From Aspidiotus rigidus (lineage: Eukaryota > Arthropoda > Insecta > Hemiptera > Diaspididae), in NCBI GenBank assembly GCA_035079385.1, contig JAVHKY010000024.1:2356001-2420000 (forward strand): a DNA stretch of 64,000 nucleotides, read 5' to 3'. The notes beneath the pieces are model-generated. The model ran no database searches, was not told where the DNA came from, and saw only the letters and a program-made list of their open reading frames with translations. The position numbers and the translations under genes are program-made. Below are positions 15,589 to 29,000 of this stretch, one piece after another. The first letter of the stretch is position 1, and the number at the start of each line of letters is the position of its first letter.

Positions 15589-18500
15589 ATCCTGAAACTT
15601 TTTTGTCTGGTCTGGAGAGGCTACCGAAAAATTTTCCTTTGGAACTGGACGAGCCATCTGAGGATGACAAACTAATGCAAGATGAACGGATAGAAATAGA
15701 CGAGATAGAGAAAGGCGACGAATCCAAAAGAGAATTGGAGGAAAAACTGAAGAGTAAATACCAAAAAAAAAAAACAAAAACGAGCTAGTAGTATGAGTAG
15801 CCGCATTAGTTCTGATCAAGAGTTAGAAATTTAGCAATTTCTTCTCCCATCATATATCGCTCTAGCGTCAAAATTTTTTCAAGTCCCTCGAACGATCTGA
15901 TGACAACATGAGCCTGTGACAGCATATATCAGTTCCCGTCACGTCACGATCTAATGACGTCATAGAACAATCACTAACTTGGAAGTCAAAATTTCAACAG
16001 GGAACCTATTCTATGGGGGTGTGGTGTCGGACAAAAATCAAATCGGCAATAATGGCCCGAGTCCAACACCTCGCCCAAGTTTCAGCGATAGAAATGGTTC
16101 AAGTCCAAGAAAGGTCAAAATTCTTTCAGTCCCTCTCCTATCATAAAAGTGTAGCTTTCAGGTGGAAATTTCAAGTCCCTCTCCTGTCATCATCAACATG
16201 GATATTGATGTTACAAAAGTTGGACCCGGAAGAGCACGTGCTCACGTATGCGCCCGTTCTCCGAGGACCCCCCAACAGATAGCGAGTTCCCCGTCTAGTC
16301 CCTAAATCTTTCGGTAGATATTTTTCCCTAAGTCCTAAAGTTAGTTGAAGTCATATTTCTACAGCAGCTCTCAGATCAAGAATTTTTCAATCCCCTAGTC
16401 AAACGTACAAAATGTCTACCGATCATGTGAGGTCATTTAATTTAAGAAGAGGTTGTGTCAGTTATCTGAAATCATATTTTTTTCCCGTACGTCAACTAAA
16501 ATTTCAGTCAAATGAGAAGAGAACTTGTCCTGATAGAAATATCGTAAAATAGTTAAGACATTTCGGTTATTTTTGGAAAATAGATGAAAAGGGAAGGGAG
16601 AAATTCGCGCCACCGTTGCTCGTAGGGTTTCTTACATTGATTAAGGCCAGCAAGCAATCGGTTTCAAGAAACGATTTTTTGATTTCTTCGAAGAAAGTAC
16701 AACTTAAAAGTTTTAATCTTGTCAACTGATAGAAATTCTAGCAAGTTCCTCTTTAATGGTTGCCTCCTGATTTATACAATTGGAGGACCGAAACTTTTTG
16801 GAATCCCCTTCTTCCACTTTCCCCAAAGTAGGTCAGAGCCCCCACCTGCTTTGGAACTGCAATCTTCGAGAGGACAGCGCTCCAGAAGAGAAAATTTCTG
16901 AAAACGCGAACGTCGGGTCATTCAAAGCACTTGGCAAAATGCTGGAGACATGTATGAAAATTGTAAGATATTTTAGAATAATTTTTGCACAGTTTGAATA
17001 AAGAACAACAGAACGACGCAATAGACGTAAAGTGTTTATTGTTTCTTATTTTACAGATATTCTTAAATACTGCGTAGTAATTAGTCATATGACTGCCTAA
17101 CTGGAGAGGTGCAGCTACTTCGATTCCAGCAAACTAGAAGTCTGTCAATATTACTAGCGTTCGTATAGGAGCGCTGTTATCTGAGTCTCAAGACTTGTAA
17201 ACTTCGACAGTAAAATCGCATGGAGGTCATAGCAAAAAATGTGCTTGGCAGCATGCAGTATAGTTTTCAAAGAGGCTGGGAATGTGAGGAGTGCATTCTC
17301 GCGGCGGTAAAGTCGATAGGAAGGGTGCGCGATACTGATAGAATGGCGGCAGTGCAGTGGTCTTAATTTATATAAAAGTACCTTCGACCATCGCAGTTAC
17401 CTAAGTGATAGGAAGGTTATAACAGTATAAAAGGAAACAGTTTGAAAGAGGGTGCCCGCAAGAGAGCGTGGTCGGTCCATCAGTAAAGAACGTAGAATAA
17501 CATACGAGGGTGAAATGTTATCGAATTAGATCTGGGCTGTCACTAAGATTGGAAAAATTAAAATTATGTCACAAACCCGCAGAGTAGCTGTACCTAGTGC
17601 TCTGCCTCTCACCATAGAACTGGGTGTCGCTAAAGTTAGAAAAGTCACGGCTTCTAAGTATTTAGGAGTCATTCTTGATGACAAGCTAGACTGGCTTCCA
17701 CACCTATAAATGTCACGTATAAGAGGGTTGTGTCTCTGATGCCAGAACAAAGCGCCATAGCCCGCAACACCTTGTTAAAAAGAAACGTTGGTGCATAGCT
17801 GATATACGCTAGAGCTTACTGGACCTACAGTCTAAGAATCCAGTGTTGCTGTGAGGTAGTCGACCGCTTACAGCGATTGATGGGTGATACCGAACCGTAT
17901 CACACCTACCAAGTAATAACTGGACAGCTACCCATAAAGTATACGATCTCAAAGAGGGCCATCTTATTGCTATTTAAAAGAAGACCTAACTGCTTAGCCT
18001 TTAACAGTAGAGTGTCTTCCAGTCTGCGAGGAAGACGTATGTTTATGAAAGAAATCGATTTGATCCAGTTGCGACAAAGGGTCATACACCAAGATGACCA
18101 TACCAAAACCAATAGAATACATCCTACCACCATGTGTTTTGGCTGGAGCAGGGTCTCAGGGGGCTACGGCTGCTTTGGAAAACCCCTCGCCAAATTTCAG
18201 CGGAGAGAATCCCTTTAACTTCATGGAGTCAAAAGGACACACACGTGACTACCTAATGAGGACAGTCAGGAACCTATAAAATGATGAAGCTCCAGTTGAG
18301 AAGCGCCGCTTTCAATGAAAGGCACGGCTGTATCTCAGGACCAATTTAGAGCTCCACGAGCATAAGTTCAATACCGAGATATAATTCACTACAAAAGCAG
18401 TAGCCTCACGCATAAGATTTTCCATTAGTGTTAGGCATAAGAAACTAGAATTTATAATCAAATTAACCTTGAACATGAGTAACCCCCAACACTCTCGTCG

Positions 18501-20972
18501 ATGTGCGTAAGTGAAATGCTGGGCTACTAACACAATAGCATAATACCCTCCGATACTATGTCTCCCTGGTGGTTATCCGGGAGAGTGTGTGTCTGAAGGA
18601 ATGTCAGAGGTCATTAATAAAAAAAAGAGAGTTGGGACTACATGTCATCACACCTTCAGATAGAGAGGAAAGACTTAAGCAGGGGCTACAATAACCTTCC
18701 GCTGGTTTATAAGCCTGGAATGCAACCTCCTTTGCTTATGCTAGTCTAAGCAGGAGGCAGATAAGGCTGTGGACTCTGCTACCCCTTCTATAATAATATT
18801 GATTTTCGATTTTGTAACGATTGATCTGGTAATCATTTTTACAGATGATCCAGAATTGCATGTTCCTTGGGATAATCAGACTTGGCTTGTTCGATTTCTC
18901 CGAGCAAAAAGATTCGACGTAAAAGAAACTTATAAGTTGGTGAGTATAACTGAAGTAGAAGTAGGTACCTAATATCTTCTTTTTCTGCGATAGAGACTCC
19001 TGGTTCGATACGCGGGATCTTCAGTACGTCAACAGGACCACATTTCTTATTTCCACTCTCTCACAGAAAATGATTTGTAACTCTGCTTTGTTGCTTCATG
19101 GTTGCTTATTAGAATATTTGCACCTGTGTAGGACGTTCTCTAAGTTATCATCCACAGATTATATTTGAAAAATTGTTCTGTTCAGTAGATCAAAAATTAT
19201 TATAGCTTCAAGGATGATGCTAGAAAACTCTTGGAAGGTAAGCGACCGAGCGATCTGGTAAACGTTTTTGCGAGGAATCTTTTGGTAGCGATGCCCAACC
19301 GGGATAAGTTGGGAAGACGAGTCATCATTTTTAGAGCAAGTAAATCCTTTTTTTTTTTCTTTTTTTTTTTTTTCTCTCCTGCTATATATGAGATAATTGA
19401 ATGTAATTTAGAATGGAATGTTAACAACAGGCGAGTGGAAAACTAATGAATTTACGTTAGAAGAAGTATTTCTGGCAGGGGTCTTGTTCGCGGAAGCAGC
19501 AGTGTACGAACCAAAAACGCAGATTGCTGGAGTTCAAATTATCGTTGATTTCGAAGGATTTGATAGAGATCATTTGAAGCAGTTTACCTTGAATCCGTTA
19601 CTTTGTGCGAAAATAATTCGCTACTTGCAGGTTCTAATCACGAACGAAGTAACAGCAATTAATGAAGCTGATAACCCTGTAAATTCTTCTTTTATTTTTT
19701 CAGTCCAGTAATCCATTCAAACTTAAAGGACTTCATATTTTGCATCAAGGGTTTATTTTTAATGGATTATATTTTATCTTCCACGCGGCAACGACTAAAG
19801 TGATGAAAGAAAGAGTATGTATTTATTCATAATTATTTTATATTGTTGACACATTAATATTTTTTCAAGAGCTCTCTGCTTTTGTAGTATGCGTTCGCTG
19901 TAATAGTTTGCGATCTCTTGGAAAAGCTTGTTTAAAAGAGTAACTGGGTGAGAAAGTTTAGAAATTAAGGAATTGATTTTTTTTTGTTGTCAAACAAAGG
20001 ATTTCTTAGAAGTTCCGATGAAAATTCTTGGAAGTTCTTCTGATCTGATATTGTTAAATTTTCAGTCTAGACATCCGTACATTTTTTTTGTTATTTATTT
20101 GCAAAACTGCAACAAACTTTACAATAATTGAGTAATTTTAACTTTTTTTTTTTTTTTTTTTTCTGCAGATCCATAAACACGGAAATAAGATAGAAAGATT
20201 AATCGAAAAACATAATTTTGATAAATCAAGTTTGCCAGATATATACGGTGGTGATGAGCCCATACCTACAGTCTCCGCCGAAAGATGGAAAGAAATACTA
20301 ACGTTATGCGACGAAGAATACCAAAGTAAGTCTATAAATTGGTGTGTATTGACTTCATCGTTCGTACATCTTAATTTTTTGATTCTCTTTTATCCTACCA
20401 GGATTCCTCACATCTTTATAACTTTAACCTTTTTCTCTTATTCTTTTCTATACTTACTCTTTCCCGCTTTCTATGCTCGAATAGTTTCATAATCACATTT
20501 TTATTTTATTTTTTTATTTACTTATTCATTTCAATCATAACAACCGACTGAAATATTTACATATTTACCTATTTGTTCATTTATTTATTCGTGTATTTTT
20601 ATACTATCGATTTTCTTTTTTTACTTTTTTTGTTTCACTTGTTTAAATTAGTTCGGGATTCGAATATGGAACCGGGCTTAGTTAGGATGACTAGTGGTGG
20701 ACATTCAAAATAATGAAAAAATAATTAAATTAAAGGTTTCTTTATAATTATTCAAAAAAAGAAAAATTAAAATTGTTAGATTAATAAAATAAATAATATT
20801 CTATTGTAAATTGAATAAATTATAAATTTGGTTGATCTTAATTCTAAATTAAATCCAGAAATAAGTTCAGATTCACTCTCATATGAATTTTAGTTTTGTT
20901 ACTTTTTTTTTTTCTTCTTTTCTTTCAGTGCTTCTTTGTCATTGGTCTATCGGGTGTTGGGGAGCATTCTAA
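15589..20972 (+). CDS. CRAL-TRIO (SEC14-like) lipid-binding protein gene, alpha-tocopherol-transfer/clavesin-like, 7 exons
   Basis: Exons: about 15589-15753 (start uncertain, 15545-15589), 18845-18939, 19189-19339, 19431-19630, 19704-19814, 20169-20325, 20929-20972. Splice sites are GT..AG and phases agree at every junction. Exon 1 gives an ELDEPSEDDKL acidic N-terminus like CRAL-TRIO-N proteins. Exon 2 gives DPELHVPWDNQTWLVRFLRA, a classic N-domain. Exons 3-4 give FARNLLVAMPNRDKLGRRV and AGVQIIVDFEGF..HLKQFT. Exons 5-6 give LKGLHILHQGFIFNGLYFIF and DIYGGDEPIP, the C-terminal CRAL-TRIO core. The last exon adds ~14 residues before TAA. The predicted protein is cytosolic and binds and transfers a hydrophobic ligand (tocopherol, retinal or phosphoinositide type); the ligand cannot be read from sequence. 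The initiator ATG exon is not located. The 3.1-kb intron 1 contains a decayed LINE. Confidence 0.82.
15840..16290. repeat. Second copy of the TGACGTCA-rich repeat family
   Basis: Contains CTTCTCCCATCATATATCGCT, AATGACGTCATAG and repeated AAGTCCCTCTCCTATCAT modules similar to those at 13515-14235. It lies in CRAL-TRIO intron 1. No coding potential. Confidence 0.55.
16291..17515. other. Intronic stretch, no gene seen
   Basis: Within CRAL-TRIO intron 1. Short ORFs overlap without domain signal. No RNA gene recognised. Confidence 0.45.
17516..18770 (+). mobile_element. Decayed LINE (Jockey/R1-like RT C-terminal part)
   Basis: A reading near 17565-17705 contains LGVAKVRKVTASKYLGVILD then DKLDWLPHL, the typical 'KYLGV.LD..L.W..H' motif downstream of the RT catalytic site in non-LTR retrotransposons. 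The following ~1 kb reads only as stop-ridden pieces. The 3' limit is approximate. It lies in the sense direction inside CRAL-TRIO intron 1, ending shortly before exon 2. Confidence 0.6.
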
Positions 20973-22620
20973 TATTAATAGATAAAAATAACAAATTTAA
21001 TCGAATACGAGAATAAATTTACTTCGCTTTCCACATGTTTTTAAAATACTTCATTAGCAGAGCTTTCCACGCATAAAGATTATTTTCTTAAATAATTCCA
21101 ATTCTCGGATTCATAATAATTTACAGAAAATCACTTGCGAATATCATTTTTCTTTTTTAAATCACTAAAATGTCTTTTTCTTTTCTTCCTGACAGAAATT
21201 CATTCGTATGGAATCAGAAAGAAGTGAAATTCTTATTCCTCAAAAAAAAAAAAATCATTTCTACAATTTGATATTTCAAAGAAATAAAAATATTTGAATT
21301 ACAGAATAAATGTAAAATTTTCTTGGATCTATATACTTTACTTGCGATGGTATTTGATGAAATTGTATTTGATATAAGAAATTGAAAAAATATTTTATGT
21401 AATGCTTGAAATACGTCCGTGAATTGATGAATAAACGAAAATGTGAAACTAGAATGTTTATTTTGCTTCGCCGGTCGGTGATTTCTCATTCCGCAGAAAA
21501 TTGATTTCAATCATTATTGTTACGACCTTATTTTTAGATGAAACGGAGGAAGGGGTGACTGCATGCGCTAGCCTCATAATTCCCACCACCATCCAGCTAC
21601 GGCTCATCTTCAATTAACAATGTGGATGTAATCTCGGCTTTTCTGACTCTAAATTGACTGCATGAGACCAAGGTACAAACGGACAGCCTTCAACTTGTTG
21701 ATCCAGCGAGTGGCAAACCAAGATGCTGGCCAACCTAATCGTCAAACTAAGTAGGTATAAGGACTACGCAGCAAAATCTTTTCATCAACCTGTAATGCTG
21801 ATACAGGATAGGATAATCTAAATAGTCGCGAAGAATACGGGGCGAAAGCTCGCCTCCAGCTAATTCTATAAATGGCAATCGGTCAGTAAATTCTAATGGG
21901 GATGTCAACCCAATCGTCATTAACTTAAATTTTGGCTTGAAGCTTTCAGTTGATTCTCTTATCAACTTCAACTTACAGCCGTTGTCAACTCTTCTCAATC
22001 GACTTAATAACGTTTCGCTTTTAGCTCATACCAGATAGCGATATAAACCGGCTCCCGTGTGAAGTGAACCGGATACAAGAAAAAGATAGGTAGGACTTTA
22101 AGTTTAGGTCAATCACATTAGCTTTTGGCTGACATTAAGCTTAAACTAGCCAATCATAAGAAAAATCATTAGCTGATCTAAAACTTGAAATAATAACGGC
22201 CAAAACAACAGCTTGACATCCCTGCATTCGATGAATGGATATTGGTTAATAATGTTTATAATCGAGGGTTGACAAGTAAATCGCCATTGGCTCAAATTAT
22301 TGATGTGGACTGTAACTTAAGCGATCTAATTCAATGTACAGCCGTCGGGTTGGAAGCCGTTCAATATTTTGATTGACTATTGAACTGCTTCATAAATCGA
22401 AAAACTTGACTGCTGGTGCTAAGCTGTTCGTTGACTTGTCAAGTCTGGCCTAATACAAACAGTTGCAAAAACCAATTCACGAGAGCCCTCTTTCTGTTGA
22501 TTTGATGAATGACAAGCCGGGAAAGCGATCAAAAGTGCTGATGCGCCGCAATTTCTTCTTATTAGTAATGGCGAATCAATACGTACATTAATGATTGTAG
22601 TAAAAAACAATTGAACACAA
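20973..22620. other. Intergenic stretch, no gene seen
   Basis: AT-rich. An 83-codon minus ORF at 21747-21998 (contains FIELAGGELSPRIL) has no recognised domain; it may be part of a decayed element. Confidence 0.4.
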
Positions 22621-22623
22621 ATT

Positions 22624-22920
22624 GCATGAGGATCCTCCTCTAAAAGCGCTAATTTTGCACCTTTTCAAACACTTTTGTACACTAGAAAATTGGTTACAAA
22701 AAATTTTCTTTTTCGTTCACTTTGAACTTGTAATTCTTTTGTCTTGTTAGAAGAAGTAAAAATACTTATTAAGACTAGTCGCTAAAAGTTTGTTTCGAAG
22801 GGCGTAAAAAGATTTTTATTACTATGCGCCCTTATGACTATAATTATTTTTTATGATGATCACCTTTCTGGGCAGCTTCTAAATTTTGCCACTCGCTTCG
22901 CCCACCTTGCGTCCTCATGC
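22624..22920. mobile_element. MITE family A, copy 1 (GCATGAGGAT termini)
   Basis: Begins GCATGAGGATCC and ends GTCCTCATGC, a ~10-bp inverted repeat. The interior shares long stretches with 28853-29141 in reverse orientation (for example TTTTGTACACTAGAAAATTRG and TTTTTAGCGACTAGTC on one strand or the other). No ORF. Confidence 0.65.
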
Positions 22921-23337
22921 TAATAGAAAACGACTACACCGGAAACTTACCATGGTTCTCGACTCATTGTTGCCAGGTCCAAATTCTAGAGAGTGCCTTT
23001 CGTAAGTACTTATGGTTTTTCTTGCAAAATTGAGTTTCTTCCAGAGTAAGCCGTCTTAGATTCATTCCAGAGCTATATTAGTGCCGAGAAACGATTATGG
23101 AGTTGTAATAAACCAGGACAAAAATGAAAATTTCCATTAAGATTTTGTTCCTTTGTACAAAAATGTGCCTCCACCAAAAACTAGTGAGCCACAAGGTCAT
23201 AAAGAAGCTAATTCACTGGCTCGACTACCATACAGCTTTTGTTATTATGATACAGGGTCGTGCCGTGTCGAGATCATTTGTTAGCTATCGCTTTTGACGA
23301 TCGTCTCTGATTAGCTAAACATGTCGCCATACAGCTG

Positions 23338-23560
23338 GTTAATTTACTTTTTAGCTGACAGCTTCTCTGCTGATTGTATTTTTAGTAAGCGAAAACTCGA
23401 CGGCGTGGCTAGCGGCTCCGTGTGATTTTTCTATTGTAGTTGACACCGAGCCACTAGTTGCGCCGTCGAGTTTCTGTTTACCAAAAATGAAGTCAGTAGA
23501 GAAGCGATCAGCTGAAAAGTAAGTTACAAACAAAATGGATATCCATTTTATTTGCTCTCG
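23338..23560. mobile_element. Foldback MITE family B, copy 1
   Basis: The left arm (about 23338-23432, with ACTCGACGGCGTGGCTAGCGG) pairs with the right arm (about 23448-23540, with TTGCGCCGTCGAGTTTCTG and TCAGTAGAGAAGCGATCAGC). A second copy is at 27112-27733. Nearly the whole unit is palindromic around a short centre, so single strands would fold into one long hairpin. Confidence 0.7.
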
Positions 23561-24818
23561 AGCTCCATAAAAATACAAGATCGCTAACCTCGCTAGTTTG
23601 TTGGTTATGGTACAAAATCGCTGTGGTCAACCTTCAGCACTTCAATACGCTCGGGCTCTTATAGAGAGTTGACACTAAATTGTATTTATCTCCGGAAATG
23701 GTTGATTTTGCAAAAATGTGAAGAGAATAAAATTTATTCGCCATATTCAGATAGTGAAGTTTGGAGGAGATCCTTCAAATTTTTTCCCCTCATAAGAATA
23801 CATGTAAAACAACTTGCGACATCTGGTGGGATAAATTATCTCGACGTTTTCAGAGTACCCAATTTTAATATAGCGTGAATAGCGAGTTAGCGATCTTGTG
23901 TTTTTAGGGGTCTATAGATTTTATATAACAACGAGAATTTTCCCCAAGGTATCGCCATTCCTTGGGGGGAAGATGTTGCCATCTTTCAGAGGATTGTGGC
24001 CTCGCAGAATTTGAATTTTGTCCTGGAGTTTTTAAATGTGTTAAGAGGTATAGAAAAGATATGAAACACGTCAGCAACAGAGGTCGGTCGTTCTATTTCT
24101 GAAAGGCCTGGAATTAAAAATTTTCCCCGCCCTGCCCTGGCCTTTGTATTTTTATTGTATTTTTTTGTAGCATGTTCAAAATGTCTAGGTATTCATTGTT
24201 TGTTTATTGTTCTAGAATACGAGCAATACAGCTAAATATTTAATTGTTTACCTGGTCCAGGCCAGAGCAAACAACCCATTTCAGGCTTGCTTCCGATCAG
24301 TTACCGCACGATTCTTGACTCATTCAAATGCACCCATGTACTGACGAAATTTTCTGTTCATGATATGTTTGAAATTTGATGACACCAAGGCAAAAATTTC
24401 TATCGACAATCAACTAACCCTAAGATACGGTCGGAATCTATACACTTGGGAAGTTAGTCAGTAAACGTAGTTGAAATACATGGAAGAGCAAGATAAAACT
24501 TCTCGGAGCCGTCTAATGCGAAAATAAATTGCTTATAAGTAAAATGCGTCAATTCAGAGAACAATATTATTGTACTTTCAACACATAAAAAAACAGTATA
24601 CATGCAACAGAATAATTTTTTACGAATCAGTCGTTAATATTAAAATTGCTTGATTCACAAAATAGGTACATAAAATCGACGATAGTAAAGAAACAAATTT
24701 TAGTGGTCGTACTTATAATATATTACCTACTTAATTAAAAATTCTTCTGCTCGAGAACTACTTAAATTCTGATTTTTCAGTGCTTATAAATACTACAATC
24801 CACCACCAATTATTCACT
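23561..24818. other. Intergenic stretch, repeat traces only
   Basis: Contains the TGCGACATCTGGTGGGATAAATTATCTC repeat (about 23816-23843) shared with 14367. An AGGCCTGGAATT..CAGGCTT segment (about 24102-24292) resembles a hAT MITE, but a matching target duplication is not seen. Confidence 0.4.
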
Positions 24819-25188
24819 ATGAGTATCAAATGTACATTTTGTCAGCAAGGTAAGTATTTGTATCAGAGGGTCGAGTCTTCGTCATACATATCGTTCAATC
24901 TTTCGGGAATAAATTCGTGGTCCCTGCGGAATCTACGAAAAAAAAAAGACATATTTATCCGATTGTATTCATAATAATTGAAATCAGCAGAGAAGTGGTT
25001 TGCTGGACGGTCCAGTTTTTCTTTCTCATGCCGTTTGCGAAATCGGTAGTAGTGAAACTAAGGAGGAGAGGGAGGAAAACGTTTTTGAAAAATATTTCTC
25101 ATTTTCAGACAATGCAATATTAAGAACCCCAACACTAGCGCAACCTAAAGTGGTTCAAATTAGGCTGATCATTATGAATATTATGTAG
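24819..25188 (+). CDS. Speculative two-exon micro-ORF (36 aa)
   Basis: ATG at 24819 gives MSIKCTFCQQ and then a strong donor, CAAG|GTAAGT (exon 24819-24849). TTTCTCATTTTCAG|AC at 25108 is a strong acceptor, and the joined frame continues DNAILRTPTL... to TAG at 25188. Splice signals are good and phases match, but the product is tiny, without homologous pattern beyond C-x2-C, and the case could be chance. Confidence 0.15.
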
Positions 25189-26004
25189 ATATTCCAACAT
25201 AAATAGGTAGGTATGTTTTATGGGAACCCTAACTGGAAAAATATGCGCCGTTTTCTATCCCTCAGGAAAACAGTGGTTCCCTAGAGGGCGAAGGATGTAA
25301 TCAACTTTCGGGACTAGGAAAAGTTTTCAAAGGTTGATTATGGGTATCTAAGGGCGTAGAGAGGAAAATAATTTTAAGGAAAGGGATTTACGAAAATTTG
25401 GACTTAATTTTCAAGCTACCATTAAAAGAGGGAAGGCTGTGCTAGAGAATAGGGAATTTTTGCAGGAAATTTGAAGTATTACAAATTTTTCTACATTCGA
25501 GCTATCGATATCAGGTATTGGGAGAGGGCATTGAAACCATTTTGACCACCGAGGAAGAGACACTTGACAGAATTCGACTTTCAAGATATGTATTTGAATG
25601 TAGGTGAGGGGGCATAGCTCAGTAAAATTCTTATGATTGAGTTGCATAGAGAACTTGAGTACATCTCGAACACGCAACTATTAATAAGGGGCTTTGGAAG
25701 AAGTTCGACTTCTGAGCGGTATAGGATATGATACATGAAGAGGGTGCCTTGGTAAATTTTTACCTTTGAAAAGGATCATGGCTTGAACACTCACATAGAA
25801 AGAAATCAAACTTTGACTCCGAAGCCAACAAGGCAGCGGGTCGAGTGCAGGAGCCTTCATCCAACTACTAGTATTCTATCACTAAGTTGAATTTTAATAA
25901 ACTAACTCAATTAATTCTGATGTCAATTCTAAGCTAACTGCTGAAACAATCGATTCTTGGTGTTGTTTAAATTAGGTAAATTTATGATGTAGCTACCTAT
26001 GTAC
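25189..26004. other. Intergenic stretch, no gene seen
   Basis: Contains degenerate repeat modules (GGGAATTTTTGCAGGAAATTTG-like) related to those at 34.8-35.9 kb. No ORF with domain content. Confidence 0.4.
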
Positions 26005-29000
26005 TTACCTTTGGATAATCGGGTGGAGATATTTCCGTAATTTATTTCGAAAAATATATAGAACGAATAAGATGACAATAGAAAATACAGACATTTTCCA
26101 GATGTTGAAATGCCCTTCATATTTCTTAGCTGTGGGGATTGCTTTCTCCTTCTGGTTTTCTGTGGATGACAACGTGTCCGGAGGAGGACTCGTCGTTTCC
26201 GGTTTGGAGGACGTAGTCTTCTCCGTTTCTGTACTCGTACTTGGTACCGTGTGTTCCTCAATTGAGGGGGTAGTTGTGGTAGTTGTGTGATTACAGTGTG
26301 TGATATTAAACAATATTCCCATATTGGTACATAAGCAACTCTGCAAAATACGAATCGTTTGAATAAATTTTATGTTTGTGTACGTGTAACTTATATGTAC
26401 AGAATTATAAATTATTGGTAAATGGTGATAAAATCGAGTCAGTGAAATATTGTAGGTACCCGTTCAGTATAATTATCTATTTAGTGGAGGATAAGATTAC
26501 TGAAATTTTAATCCTAACTGTAATCGACCTTTGATCTCTGTTCTTCATACATGTGAATGTAATTAACTCTATCAATAATTATCATTTCACAATGTAAATT
26601 TTTCTTATGGGACTCTGTACCCTAGATAATCATTTATTATACCGGTACTTAGATCCTCTTTCTCGTTATATGACTTATACTTCGACAGGCATGGGAAATC
26701 TCCAGGCCGCAGACGCTTTCTTTTTTGCGGCTTATGAAGACATAAAAAAAAATGAAAAAGCAAACAAAATAGGCTGGTGTTATTCTCGACGGAATATTTC
26801 ACTAAAAACGAAGAACTTTTCGGCACTGCCGTCGAATGAAGTTTTTGAAAAAGCAAAGTTCTGATCCTAGCAGAGGTACCTACTGAAATCACTAGATAGA
26901 TCATTTTAGGTAAATCAAAGAGAGCCCTACCATAAATTATGGTTTAAATTACTGTTCATAATTTACTCCTATTGCAATTGACCAATTGCGTTTATAAACT
27001 TTTGGTATCCTATTAAGAAATTGCTTGTATACAATTGATAACACAATGGTCAATGGTCTTTGGCTCTTTGCTGTCTTTGTTTTTCTTATCGGAGTAGAGA
27101 GCAGATGAAAAATGGACAACCATTTTTTTGTAACTTACTGCAAGCTGATGGCTTCTTTACTGACTTTATTTCCAGTAAACTAGGATTGCGACGTTTTGAA
27201 TGAAATTGTTTTAAAGAGTGTTTTGAACATGTTTTAAACATGGACAGCAAGTCATGAATTTGAAGTCACATGTACTCACGCACAAGAAAGCATGAGCTGT
27301 CTAGGGAAAAATCTGGAGAAATCCCACAATAAGCGCTAGGTCATTGTGTTTAAAACAACAAAATAACATACAAAATTTGTGTAGAAAATTAGAAATAGTG
27401 TTTTAAACATGTTTAAAACAGTGTGTTTTAAATTCTGAAGAAAAAAACAATATCTATTTCCAAAATGCTTTAAACAAAAAAAAAAAGTTTTAAACTAAAG
27501 AAGACGCATTTTCTATTGTTTTTTTTTTTTTAAAAAAAACTGAACTTCTTGCAACCCTGCAGTAAACATACACTCAACGGCGCGGCTAGTGGCTCGATGT
27601 CAATTTTGATAATATTAATATTCAAATCACACAGAGCCGCTAGCCACGCCGTTGAGTTTTTGTTTACAAAAAATACACAGTCAGTAGAGAAGCCGTCAGC
27701 TCGCAGTATTACAAACAAAATGGTTGTCTAAATTGAGGATTGTGTCGCACGTCTTTCCTGCTTTATAGCGTTTATATGATGAGGAACCGATTTTTTCAAG
27801 AGCTTATAACTTACTGTAAAGCCAACATGAAGCTATTATTTTTTGTAAATTATTTTCATTAGAGTTATAGAAACGAGCGTACAAATATCCAGCTTCTTAG
27901 AGCTAATACTGAATTATTGGGGCTTAAACCTGCACTAGATGGCGCTGCAAAATTACTTGCGCGGGTGAAATTGAGTGAGTGATTGTGGATAGTTTCAAAC
28001 GGAAATACTGTCAACTTCAGGAGGGCAAAAAATGATGGAAAATAGTTCTGCGTAGTTAAATTGATTAGGTATAATTCGATTTTTTAATGACGCAGTGCAA
28101 TAAAATGTAGGATGAGTTTTCTTTTAAAATGAAGTTCTAGTTGATAACAAAAGGTTCAAATTTTGCCGTAGTCTAACGGTGAAATCATCATAATCACTCA
28201 CTCAGTAATCGATAACACGCAGAGTGCCAACCTTTGAAACTCTAAGTTTAAATTCCAATACTCTGTTCATGTTAAGAAAGGATAGAAAGTAGTACAAAGT
28301 ATGTATTTTGAGAACGGAACGGTAGATTAACGTTCCGTTCTCGAGGTACGTACTTTGTACTACTTTCTATCCTTTTGTAACCTGAACAGAGTATAAAATA
28401 TAAGATTTCCAAGATTACCGTATTTTCACCAAGCGTCCATTAGACAAATGTGACCTGCGATGAGAAAAGGATGCTCATTGCCCATTGGCGCAAGAACACC
28501 ATTTCGCTCTAATTGGATATCTAATCAGAGAGAAATGGTGTTCCTGTTAGTTGGCAATGAGCATCCTTTTCTCATCGCAGGTCACAAATGTACACAGATG
28601 ACTTTCTCATCATCAACTGGATGCAGCGTGTGGGCGACTGCCCTGTCCGAATAAGGTGTAAATAAAGTGCAGTTCATCTCTGCCGTACAAAGTTGAATTG
28701 ACATTAAACGAATCCGTTCCTTTAAGTTACGGCTATCCATAATAAACAAGAAAGAGGAATACTCCGACGTGGAGTAAAACATGCAAATGTTGTAACGATT
28801 TCATCAAGTTCTCAATTCTCAGATACGGTACGGCACATCACGTTGTATGTATATTCGCATGAGGATGCAAAGTGAACAAGCGAGTGACATAATTTGGAAG
28901 CTGCCCAAAAAAGTGATCATAAAATAGCCATAAGAGCGAATATTTCTATGCCCTTTATACAACAAACTTTTAGCGACTAGTCCTAATTAGTTCTTTTATT

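Noticed and set aside
21747..21998. 83-codon minus ORF as a host exon
   Set aside because: No splice signals in register and no family recognised; more likely decayed element sequence.
24102..24292. Possible hAT MITE (AGGCCTGGAATT..CAGGCTT)
   Set aside because: Termini are only partly inverted-complementary and no 8-bp duplication was found.
26607..26864. 85-codon + strand ORF in the LRP-like last intron
   Set aside because: No domain, poly-Lys stretch from an A-run, and lies inside an intron on the opposite strand.
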